A program made the position numbers and the translations under genes. Of a DNA stretch of 33,112 nt, positions 1-5,652 are shown piece after piece. Within the stretch, counting starts at the first letter, position 1; every line of letters begins with the position of its first letter. Below the pieces are notes generated by a model. The model had not been told where the DNA came from and did not search any database. It worked only from the letters and a program-made list of their open reading frames with translations. Source of the stretch: Candidatus Adlerbacteria bacterium (GTDB taxonomy: Bacteria; Patescibacteriota; Minisyncoccia; Phycocordibacterales; SBAW01); NCBI GenBank assembly GCA_903900775.1, contig CAIUOD010000012.1, positions 1 to 33,112 of the forward strand. The letters are read 5' to 3'.

Positions 1-121
1 GGTGGCAGAGATCTACCGCTCTATCCACTACTACAATACTGAGCGCATACACTCCGCTCTCAAGATGCCGCCTGCACAATTCGAAAAAACGCACTTACAA
101 ACACTCCGACTCGGTGTCTAA
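1..121 (+). pseudogene. IS3-type transposase, C-terminal tail (cut by window edge)
   Basis: Frame 2 is open from the window edge to the TAA ending at 121 and encodes about 39 residues containing HYYNTERIHSALKMPPAQF. That is the end of the DDE integrase core of IS3/IS481-type transposases, where YN..R.HSAL..PP.QF is the usual signature. Only the tail is visible, so I cannot say whether the full element is intact upstream. No terminal inverted repeat could be identified after the stop. It is shorter than the ORF track cutoff. Confidence 0.75.
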
Positions 122-124
122 CAA

Positions 125-280
125 ATGGGGTCCTTTACACACTGGGGCTTCTATCCCTGGTATTGGGCGAGCGCTTGGAGTATCCTGCTCTGGCTCATTC
201 TCGCGCCGATCATTATCATGGCTACGCACACCGTGGCCAGTTTCATCCGCCGGCAGAATGAACGCTCTAAAAGAGTGTAG
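125..280 (+). CDS. Small single-pass membrane protein, 51 aa, unknown
   Basis: This short ORF starts 3 nt after the transposase stop and is below the ORF track threshold. It encodes an aromatic-rich N-terminus (HWGFYPWYWASAW), one hydrophobic segment at about residues 18-33, and a basic C-terminal tail ending RRQNERSKRV, as expected for a one-helix membrane peptide with the positive end in the cytoplasm. A strong intrinsic terminator follows about 30 nt after the stop, which supports transcription through it. No Shine-Dalgarno site is visible, so it may be read with the transposase transcript. I do not recognise a family. It could also be a chance ORF at the insertion-sequence border. Confidence 0.4.
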   Translation: MGSFTHWGFYPWYWASAWSILLWLILAPIIIMATHTVASFIRRQNERSKRV

Positions 281-312
281 GTCGAATGTTACCGCCGGCC
301 GATTCCGCAACG

Positions 313-350
313 CCGCCAGATTTCTCGCGAAATCTGGCGGTTTCGTCTTT
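313..350 (+). terminator. Intrinsic terminator
   Basis: A perfect 12-bp stem (CCGCCAGATTTC / GAAATCTGGCGG) with a 4-nt loop is followed by TTTCGTCTTT. It closes the transposase / 51-aa ORF transcript. Confidence 0.8.
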
Positions 351-450
351 ATAAAAAACTTTGACGTCACGCCTGTGCGCCTGTATTGTTTAAACGCATG
401 GCCCGACATGCGGCAGGGGAGAAAGAGGCGCGAAAAAGAAAATTGACAAA

Positions 451-521
451 CGGAGTGTGGTATAGTGGTATTACGTACGCTTCGGGTGCGTAAAACCCGA
501 GTCCGATTCTCGGCACTCCGA
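451..521 (+). tRNA. tRNA-Pro (anticodon CGG)
   Basis: The cloverleaf is complete: a 7-bp acceptor stem (CGGAGTG / CACTCCG), a 5-bp anticodon stem (TACGC / GCGTA), loop TTCGGGT with anticodon CGG at 483-485, and a 5-bp T stem (CCGAG / CTCGG). C1:G72, A73 and G37 agree with proline tRNAs. CCA is not encoded. The T loop reads TCCGATT, so position 55 is C instead of the usual T. Confidence 0.93.
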
Positions 522-543
522 CTGAGTTTTTAGTGCATAATAA

Positions 544-589
544 CCGAGTCCGACCTGCCTGCCGGCGGGCAGGTTCTCGGCACTCCGAC
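544..589 (+). repeat. Duplicated tRNA-Pro 3' end interrupted by a palindrome
   Basis: The last 26 nt of tRNA-Pro plus one flanking base (497-522) recur here as CCGAGTCCGA and TTCTCGGCACTCCGAC. They are split exactly inside the T loop by a 20-bp near-palindrome, CCTGCCTGCCGGCGGGCAGG (554-573). It cannot be a functional tRNA. It looks like a recombination or replication scar carrying a small mobile palindrome. Confidence 0.8.
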
Positions 590-611
590 ACGTTAGAGAA
601 TTTTTAAAGCC

Positions 612-1253
612 ATGAACGACAAAGAGCTCGAAGAGACGATTCATTTTATTTACGAGATAGGCAATCTGCGCAAGACCCCTCGCTCGGGTTTTTGGCTATT
701 AGGGACGGGCGAGCAAACGGTTGCCGAACATCTCTATCGCACCGCGATGATTGTCTACGCGCTCGCGCACTTCACCCCCAAGGCGAACAAAGAGCGCTGT
801 ATCTTCATCGCGCTTTCGCACGACATTGCCGAGGGGCGCACCTCCGACCTCAACTATGTGCATCAGCGCTATGGCCGCCTGGCCGAGATGACCGCGTTTG
901 AGGATTTGGCGCAGACGCTGCCCTTCGGCCCCGAGCTACGCGACGCGTTTCTCGAGGAGCAAAAACGCGAGACGCTCGAAGCCAAGCTGGTGAAGGACGC
1001 CGACATCCTCGAGTGGATGGCATCGCTCCGCGACGAAGAATTTAAGGGCAACAGCAAAGCTAAAGAGTGGATCATCATCGCGCAGAAGCGCCTCAAGACG
1101 CCGATTGGCAAAAAGTTTGGCAAACGGCTCATGGCGACCAACCCCGACGCGTGGTGGTTTAACAAATCTGACAAGTGGTTTGTCGGGCGGAATGAGAAAG
1201 ATCGCTCGATGGTTAAGAAAGTAAAAAAGGGGAGACGTGCGCGCGGCAAATAG
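612..1253 (+). CDS. HD-domain phosphohydrolase, YfbR/HDDC2-like
   Basis: This 213-aa protein has the metal-binding pattern of the HD superfamily (HD_3 group, which contains YfbR 5'-deoxynucleotidases and HDDC2). It shows EQTVAEHLYRTA at about 36-47 (first His), LSHDIAEG at about 70 (the HD pair) and VKDADILEW at about 128 (last Asp). The family removes phosphate from deoxynucleoside monophosphates or related small substrates in the cytoplasm. A basic C-terminal tail (KKVKKGRRARGK) follows the domain and may bind nucleic acid; that is inference. The ATG at 612 is the only good start, and no Shine-Dalgarno site is seen. The gene stands alone between two tRNA genes. The domain call is firm, the substrate is not. 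Confidence 0.85.
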   Translation: MNDKELEETIHFIYEIGNLRKTPRSGFWLLGTGEQTVAEHLYRTAMIVYALAHFTPKANKERCIFIALSHDIAEGRTSDLNYVHQRYGRLAEMTAFEDLAQTLPFGPELRDAFLEEQKRETLEAKLVKDADILEWMASLRDEEFKGNSKAKEWIIIAQKRLKTPIGKKFGKRLMATNPDAWWFNKSDKWFVGRNEKDRSMVKKVKKGRRARGK

Positions 1254-1259
1254 TTGGGC

Positions 1260-1265
1260 TATAGT
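1260..1265 (+). promoter_or_regulatory. -10 box for tRNA-Ala(CGC)
   Basis: TATAGT lies 9 nt before the first base of the tRNA, the right distance for transcription to begin just ahead of it. No clear -35 box is seen in the end of the HD gene. Confidence 0.4.
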
Positions 1266-1274
1266 GTCCGCATA

Positions 1275-1345
1275 GGGCCCATAGTAAAGTGGTATTACGC
1301 GTCATTCGCATTGACGAGGCGGGAGTCCGATTCTCCCTGGGTCCA
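1275..1345 (+). tRNA. tRNA-Ala (anticodon CGC)
   Basis: The acceptor stem is GGGCCCA / TGGGTCC and contains the G3:U70 wobble pair that marks alanine tRNAs. The anticodon stem CGTCA / TGACG carries loop TTCGCAT with anticodon CGC at 1307-1309. The T stem is GGGAG / CTCCC with loop TCCGATT, again with C at position 55. A73 is present and CCA is not encoded. The minus-strand recombinase reading frame runs into the 3' half of this gene. Confidence 0.93.
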
Positions 1346-2828
1346 CTCTGGTAGACAAAGGTGACAGAATTAGCTCTTTCGCCTTGAAAACACTTGATAC
1401 TTCAGGAGTTCCAAATATCTGGCCGTTAAAGACGATACCGGAGGGGAATTGGAACCACTGGAGCTTCGTTTGTGTTGTAATTCCTGACTTTTTCCATACC
1501 GTGCTCGGTCGCTCCAGATACTCTGATGCAAAAGCCACGGCGTCCTCTGGAGACCCCACATCGCTTGTCTGCGTGATGAGGGTTGTCCGTATTTCTGCCT
1601 CCGTCTTTTCTATGCGTGCCAGCTCTCGTTGAAGCACGGCATCACTCAGGACGCCTTTTATATTCTTGTGCACGAGTGCGGTCTGCTCCTCGGCCAGTTC
1701 TTTGAGACGGACTTCTAGTGCGTGAATCTCTTTCTGTTCATCCACGGTAGCGTCGTGGAATTTCTCGCGCACTAAGCGCTTGAGCTTCGCGATGTCAGAG
1801 CTCTCAAAACGATAGGTATCCATCTTAAACGCAAATTGTCGTTGAAGCTCGTCGCGGTCGTAATTCCCCTTTGCGCCATTGAATCGGTAGGAAGGATATT
1901 TCCCTCGGGCAAAACTACCAGTCAGTTTCAATCCGTCTGGATTGAATACAAAGCGTCTCAGCGGGAACTCGGGATTATCCGTCTTGTATTGCGATACTTT
2001 GTGCCCCTTATTCTTAAGAACTCGCTGGGCTTGTGCGAACAGATCGTCACCTACTATAGGTTCGAATGTACCCTTATGATGTTCTCCAAACTTTTCAATC
2101 CAACCCGTATACAGTTCGTTTCGGAGCATCTTGTAGAAATAGCTTTTTGCGACAGGTTCGCCATTCTTTTTTAGCAGTCCTTCTTTGCGCATCATCCGCC
2201 AAACCTCATCGGTTGGATAGGTCGCAGCCGCGACCAATTCAAACGCTCGCTTAACAAGCGGGGACATCTCGCTCGGCGCAATTGTGGCCTTGTCTCCAAC
2301 TCGCACGTTGGCATAGCCAACAGGGGCGGCCCAGACGTAACGTCCAGAGCGTACTGCTTCGAGCATGCCGTTCGAACACCGCTCAGCGCGGACATCGTTA
2401 TCGAACTGTGCAATGTTTGCCATCGTGTTTTCCATAAAGCGTCCTGCGGGATTATTTTCAAAGAATTCGGTAGTGGATTTTATTTCTACACCGTACCGCT
2501 TCAGCAAAATGCGGAGTTGGCTGTAATCGTCGGTATTGCGCGAGAGACGGTCAATTTTATACACAATCACTGCAGAGATTGCGCTTTTCTTTTGGGCACA
2601 AAAACCGAGCATCTTTTGGAGTTGTGTGCGGTCTGCGGTTTTAGCACTTTCGCCGCGCTCGATGAATACCCCGTCCTCGGGTATCACAAAGCCCGCTTTG
2701 TTTGCATACTCTCGGCAGGCTTTCTCTTGAGTTATTAGAGAGTTGCCCTCGTCAGCTTGCTCCATCGTGGAGACGCGCACGTAGATAACAGCTCGCTTGT
2801 TATTTTGCTGTATGTTTGGTTTGTGCAT
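1302..2828 (-). CDS. Large serine recombinase, module 1 (zinc-ribbon cysteines lost)
   Basis: About 508 aa from the ATG at 2828; the track start at 2843 is a TTG. The resolvase catalytic domain opens with VIYVRVSTMEQ (nucleophile Ser) and contains VYKIDRLSRN. A recombinase domain follows (about 165-270), then a coiled-coil region (about 365-425). Where relatives have a Cys4 zinc ribbon, this protein reads RRFVFNPDGLKLTGSF...YPSYRF: the fold motif remains but the cysteines are gone. The family cuts and rejoins att sites during integration and excision. The last 14 or so codons (VDPGRIGLPPRQCE) are antisense to tRNA-Ala and the stop lies in its anticodon arm. Similar tRNA-derived tails on CPR recombinases are familiar to me and suggest insertion at tRNAs. 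The start overlaps the preceding small ORF by 29 nt. Confidence 0.88.
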   Translation of the reverse strand: MHKPNIQQNNKRAVIYVRVSTMEQADEGNSLITQEKACREYANKAGFVIPEDGVFIERGESAKTADRTQLQKMLGFCAQKKSAISAVIVYKIDRLSRNTDDYSQLRILLKRYGVEIKSTTEFFENNPAGRFMENTMANIAQFDNDVRAERCSNGMLEAVRSGRYVWAAPVGYANVRVGDKATIAPSEMSPLVKRAFELVAAATYPTDEVWRMMRKEGLLKKNGEPVAKSYFYKMLRNELYTGWIEKFGEHHKGTFEPIVGDDLFAQAQRVLKNKGHKVSQYKTDNPEFPLRRFVFNPDGLKLTGSFARGKYPSYRFNGAKGNYDRDELQRQFAFKMDTYRFESSDIAKLKRLVREKFHDATVDEQKEIHALEVRLKELAEEQTALVHKNIKGVLSDAVLQRELARIEKTEAEIRTTLITQTSDVGSPEDAVAFASEYLERPSTVWKKSGITTQTKLQWFQFPSGIVFNGQIFGTPEVSSVFKAKELILSPLSTRVDPGRIGLPPRQCE

Positions 2829-2964
2829 TCCTTTTTTGCTCAAAATAGGCTTCTACAAGAACTTTTGCGAGATAAGCCAGAGCCTCATCCTCTGAGCTGA
2901 GTATACCCCTGCTCTCAGGGGTCGCAGTTCCCGTGCCTCGTAGTTTTTGTACTCCAGACAGCAT
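2800..2964 (-). CDS. Small ORF overlapping recombinase 1 start, 54 aa
   Basis: Taken from the internal ATG at 2964 of the 105-codon track ORF, because upstream of it the reading is Pro/Arg-rich and looks non-coding. The product has a helical, acidic middle (SSEDEALAYLAKVLVEAYFEQKRN) and a basic end. It overlaps the recombinase start by about 29 nt, which suggests translational coupling. The second module has an equivalent small ORF with a 23-nt overlap. Both end in a short helix followed by basic residues, but sequence similarity is too weak to prove homology. A role as a recombination directionality or accessory factor is inference from position only. Confidence 0.5.
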   Translation of the reverse strand: MLSGVQKLRGTGTATPESRGILSSEDEALAYLAKVLVEAYFEQKRNAQTKHTAK

Positions 2965-3402
2965 AGGAACTAGACGGCCTTGTTTCCGCCTCGCTGCGGG
3001 TCTTCTAGGGCCTGTTTTCTGCTCTCCACAGGGCAGGAGAGAGCGACAAGGTGTTTGAGAATCGCCCGCTTGTCCCTTCGTTGGTAGTCCTCTCGGTCGA
3101 CCAGCCGATTGAACCAACGATGAATCATGCCAACGCTGAAGCGCTGCTCTCTTATGGCGGCCCCAAAATTAAGAAGGCTACTATGAAATGGGCGTTTCCG
3201 CTGGAAACTATTAAATCTATGTTCAATGCTCCTCATGTGAGAAGCCCGCTCCTTCTTGGACAGGTTCTCTACGCCTGGTGGGGCGACCTGTCCAGAAAGC
3301 AACGGGCTTCTGGTGGCGTAGAGATTGTGCCTCTTGTTCAAAAGGAAAAGGCTGCTAGCATCATCTCGCTATAACCAGCCGACTCGGTAACCTATTCGGT
3401 TT
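2965..3402. other. 438-nt stretch without a convincing gene; nested inverted repeats
   Basis: Track ORFs on both strands here (2970-3341 minus, 3051-3374 plus) overlap each other and have no recognisable domain. The clear structure is a two-part inverted repeat: AGAAGCCCG (3240-3248) with CGGGCTTCT (3303-3311), and inside it GGACAGGT (3258-3265) with ACCTGTCC (3286-3293). A competing pair, CTCTACGCC (about 3267-3275) with GGCGTAGAG (about 3315-3323), cannot form at the same time. This could be a switching RNA or a recombinase or plasmid-type site. Confidence 0.5.
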
Positions 3403-3894
3403 TTAAAATGAAATCACGACTTCGTCTAATCCCAATTTACGATGGCCAACATCGGATATAATTTTTTTGATATTACCGTGGGCTAAATTTTCATTGAATT
3501 CACTCTGAATGAGAAAATATATTTCTGGCACCTTTTTACCTTGTAGCCGATAACGAAATATAGAGAAGTCGCGTTGCATTTTCCCCCATGTCTTGCGGCG
3601 CCTTGTCTTACGAGATGTATCAGATGGAGAAAATTCTATAGGATTTATATTTCCACCTTCGCACATTAATTCCTCGAACCAATACCTTGGGATATCGTAT
3701 CGCTCAACAATCTTCTCCAAAGCTTTTGAAGTATCAAGACTCAGGATAAGAATATCCGGTCTATCGAGTGTTGGTGCCGCTATATTTTTTTCGAGCTTAC
3801 GACTAAGAAGGATTTGCCAGAGAAGTTCAGATGGCAAACGCACACCGGACACCGAAGCCAATTGATAATCTAAAGATTCCCCCACCAGAGGCAT
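3403..3894 (-). CDS. Uncharacterised protein, 163 aa, module 1
   Basis: The track ORF begins at 4014, but its first 40 codons lie in the region of the structured RNA and look non-coding. I choose the ATG at 3894, which has TATGAT (minus strand) ending 7 nt upstream and would be leaderless; ATGs at 3906 and 3903 are alternatives. The protein is mixed alpha/beta with LPSELLWQILLSRKLEKN near the N-terminus, a basic stretch SRKTRRRKTWGKMQRDF in the middle and a C-terminal FNENLAHGNIKKIISDVG. There are no membrane segments or cysteine motifs. The basic central part and divergent position suggest a nucleic-acid-binding regulator, but I do not recognise a family. Confidence 0.65.
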   Translation of the reverse strand: MPLVGESLDYQLASVSGVRLPSELLWQILLSRKLEKNIAAPTLDRPDILILSLDTSKALEKIVERYDIPRYWFEELMCEGGNINPIEFSPSDTSRKTRRRKTWGKMQRDFSIFRYRLQGKKVPEIYFLIQSEFNENLAHGNIKKIISDVGHRKLGLDEVVISF

Positions 3895-3925
3895 TGTGTG
3901 CATCATACACGACTCGCCGACAGTG

Positions 3926-3934
3926 TGGTATAGT
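3926..3934 (+). promoter_or_regulatory. Extended -10 promoter of structured RNA A
   Basis: TGGTATAGT is a TGn-extended -10. The same element, TGATATATT, sits at the same distance before RNA B at 8272. The sequence just after it, ACAACTGAATA, is nearly identical in both copies. No good -35 box is seen, as is usual for extended -10 promoters. Confidence 0.6.
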
Positions 3935-3940
3935 ACGAAA

Positions 3941-4129
3941 GACAACTGAATAAAGGGCCTAACCCGTAGCTTTCTGCGGCAAGGTCGAAAACCGGTAAGA
4001 GGTGGAAAACCCATCTTGTAGGGCTACTCTTACCGGTCTCCGCGGGAAACTGCGGATGGACGGCGGAAGCCGTCACCTACGAGGTGGGCTTTGCGGTTTT
4101 ATGCCAAGCTGCCCCGTATTTAGCAGCTA
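3941..4129 (+). ncRNA. Structured RNA A (module 1), paired with RNA B
   Basis: The helices are, in order: P1 GGCCT/AGGTC closing P2 (CCGTAG-CTTT-CTGCGG); P3, 11 bp (ACCGGTAAGAG/CTCTTACCGGT) with an inner CCC/GGG; P4 CCGC/GCGG with loop GGGAAACT; P5 GACGGC/GCCGTC closed by tetraloop GGAA; P6 ACCT/AGGT; then GGGCTTTG. RNA B has the same order, the same P4 loop, a GNRA loop on P5 and the same GGGCTTTG, while the stem sequences differ but still pair. A last hairpin, AGCTGC/GCAGCT (about 4107-4128), precedes the exported-protein gene. It matches no RNA family I know. It may act alone or as a leader for the downstream operon. The 5' and 3' ends are estimates. Confidence 0.75.
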
Positions 4130-4141
4130 GTAGAAACTAAG

Positions 4142-4804
4142 ATGAAAAAGTATTTAGCGCTCGGGGCGGTACTCGCAGTTTTGATACCTAGCGTAGCGTT
4201 TGCACAAACAACGGGCCTGACCTCGACACAAGTAAATGCCATCATTGGACTTCTTCAAGCATTTGGTGCGGACCAGAGCATTATAAATAATGTTGAGATT
4301 GACCTAGGGTATAGTGGGGGGACTAATACTACTATCGAAGGTACAAATACATCAGCTCAGAACAATCAGACTCAAATATTGAGTCAGTTAAATGAATGGC
4401 AGCAGCAAGAGCAGATTGACCAATCACACCTTACAGTATGGCAAAATGAACTTGCCACCCAGGACACGCAATGGAATTCTTTGTGCGCTGACTTAGGGAA
4501 TAATTCTCAACCCGTTGCTCAAGTGAACAATGGCGGCGGAATGAACCAGGGAGCACTGGGAGGTGCTACCACCGATTATGTCTCCGGCGCAACGGCTGGG
4601 GAAGCCTCTCAACTTGCCCTTCAACAAGCTCAAAATACTCAACAACAGACGGCAGTAAATATCGCCCTTAATACTCAAGCCCTGCAGTGCAGCGGTGTAG
4701 CCCAAGGAATGACTACTGATGGGCAATACATATCTTCCATACAAAACAAAATCACTCAAGACCAAAACGAAATAGACTACTTAGAAACTCTCGAAAACCA
4801 ATAG
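4142..4804 (+). CDS. Exported coiled-coil protein, 220 aa, module 1
   Basis: Residues 1-21 form a typical Sec signal peptide (MKKY...IPSVAFA, predicted cut before Gln22). Next comes LTSTQVNAIIGLLQAFGADQ (26-45), a helical segment of a kind I have seen at the start of Parcubacteria surface proteins. Gln-rich, probably coiled-coil helices cover about 73-113, 155-182 and 195-218. C115 and C183 are the only mature cysteines and could form a disulfide. There is no membrane anchor, so it is secreted or periplasm-like. The ATG has no Shine-Dalgarno site; TAGAAA ends 5 nt upstream and may be a leaderless -10. It heads a three-gene unit, the next gene starting 2 nt later. Function unknown. The helical, Gln-rich, exported character is loosely like VirB5/TrbJ pilus proteins, but no secretion ATPase is nearby. 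Confidence 0.8.
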   Translation: MKKYLALGAVLAVLIPSVAFAQTTGLTSTQVNAIIGLLQAFGADQSIINNVEIDLGYSGGTNTTIEGTNTSAQNNQTQILSQLNEWQQQEQIDQSHLTVWQNELATQDTQWNSLCADLGNNSQPVAQVNNGGGMNQGALGGATTDYVSGATAGEASQLALQQAQNTQQQTAVNIALNTQALQCSGVAQGMTTDGQYISSIQNKITQDQNEIDYLETLENQ

Positions 4805-4806
4805 CC

Positions 4807-5175
4807 ATGATTATTCTCAATCTAAGTACTTTGGGCGAGTTGTTATTGATTGTGGCGTTATGTCTGGCTTTCGGCCCAGCTGTATCAGAGCTCCTAGGAA
4901 AACTCGGAGCAAAAGTAATAATAGATTGGATGTTCGGCGGAGAGAATCCAACACCAGCTCAAAGAAAGAATTTCAAAGCAGTGGCAATTGTCTTAGCTTT
5001 GGTCGGGCTATTCTGCTGGCTTATAGGAGACAGCAAGACCAATTACAACGGCCTGTTCATTCTCCTCGGATATATACTTTTCTTTCTGGCCTACATACGC
5101 TATCACCGTTCGAATGGCCATGCCGAACTAAAAAAACAAGAACCGGGGGGTAGTAAACAGACGGAGAATAAATAG
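4807..5175 (+). CDS. Three-TM membrane protein, 122 aa, module 1
   Basis: The hydrophobic segments are at about residues 8-30 (LLLIVALCLAFGPAV), 57-74 (AVAIVLALVGLFCWLIG) and 81-99 (LFILLGYILFFLAYI). A charged cytoplasmic-type loop, GGENPTPAQRKNFK, lies between the first two, and the tail is hydrophilic (KKQEPGGSKQTENK). It starts 2 nt after the exported protein gene and ends 1 nt before the next, so the three are co-transcribed and probably co-translated. A partner or immunity role for the exported protein is inference from the operon; no family is recognised. Confidence 0.75.
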   Translation: MIILNLSTLGELLLIVALCLAFGPAVSELLGKLGAKVIIDWMFGGENPTPAQRKNFKAVAIVLALVGLFCWLIGDSKTNYNGLFILLGYILFFLAYIRYHRSNGHAELKKQEPGGSKQTENK

Positions 5176-5176
5176 C

Positions 5177-5380
5177 ATGGACACTTTAATCGTAATAGGA
5201 ATAATCATAGCCGTAATACTTTACGGTATTTTAAAAGAGACAATAAACAACGGCGACGAAGCATATAATCGGGCGATCAGGGAGAGAAATGAAGCCTTGA
5301 TAAGAAAGCAAGAAAATGAAGGGTATTACGATGAAAGCAGATTTGTAGAAGCGGCGAAAGAGAAGGAGACATTCCTATAA
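5177..5380 (+). CDS. Single-TM protein with charged helix, 67 aa, module 1
   Basis: One N-terminal transmembrane helix (LIVIGIIIAVILYGIL, about 4-19) is followed by a long, highly charged helix (NRAIRERNEALIRKQENEG) ending KEKETFL. It starts 1 nt after the preceding stop in the same transcription unit. It resembles small membrane-anchored coiled-coil subunits in general form only. No terminator with a U-tract follows; the next region is the CTGTTA hairpin cluster. Confidence 0.7.
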   Translation: MDTLIVIGIIIAVILYGILKETINNGDEAYNRAIRERNEALIRKQENEGYYDESRFVEAAKEKETFL

Positions 5381-5652
5381 CCTGCTCATGGAGCTCAACC
5401 AAGTTAGAGCGCTTTCCCAACGATTATAAATCGCTGTTACTAGCGAGAACTCCGCATCTGTATTCTGACTGTTTTTAGCAGATATTCCCTGTTATTTCCC
5501 TGTTAGCAGGGGACGGGGTTGGCGCTCCCCATAGCTGTTATCGTGCTGTTAGCAGCTATCCTGTTACCAGGAAAGGAACTGATTTGTTTCCGCGCTGTTT
5601 TCCCACTGTTCTCAGCAGGCGCTCCATGCAGAGTTCTAATTCATTCTGGTAG
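5381..5652. repeat. Cluster of CTGTTA-type hairpins at the module junction
   Basis: This gene-free stretch contains short inverted repeats built on CTGTTA...CAG: CTGTTTTTAGCAG (about 5469-5481), CCCTGTTAGCAGGG (5498-5511), ATAGCTG...CAGCTAT (5531-5559, holding CTGTTAGCAG), CCTGTTACCAGG (5560-5571) and CGCTGTT...CTGTTCTCAGCAGG (about 5593-5619). It lies between the end of the module 1 operon and the 3' end of recombinase 2, where an attachment site would be expected. Confidence 0.6.

Noticed and set aside
443-466. TTGACA next to TATAGT before and in tRNA-Pro
   Set aside because: The spacing is 12 nt and the second box lies inside the tRNA D arm, so they are not a promoter pair.
2970-3374. Overlapping ORFs on both strands (123 aa minus, 107 aa plus)
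   Set aside because: They cover each other, have no recognisable domain, and their length is explained by the large inverted repeat in this stretch.
3895-4014. N-terminal 40 codons of the 203-aa minus ORF
   Set aside because: They run through the promoter and first helices of RNA A. A leaderless ATG at 3894 explains the gene better.
5381-5652. CRISPR array in the CTGTTA repeats
   Set aside because: Repeats are too short and unevenly spaced, and no cas gene is present in the window.
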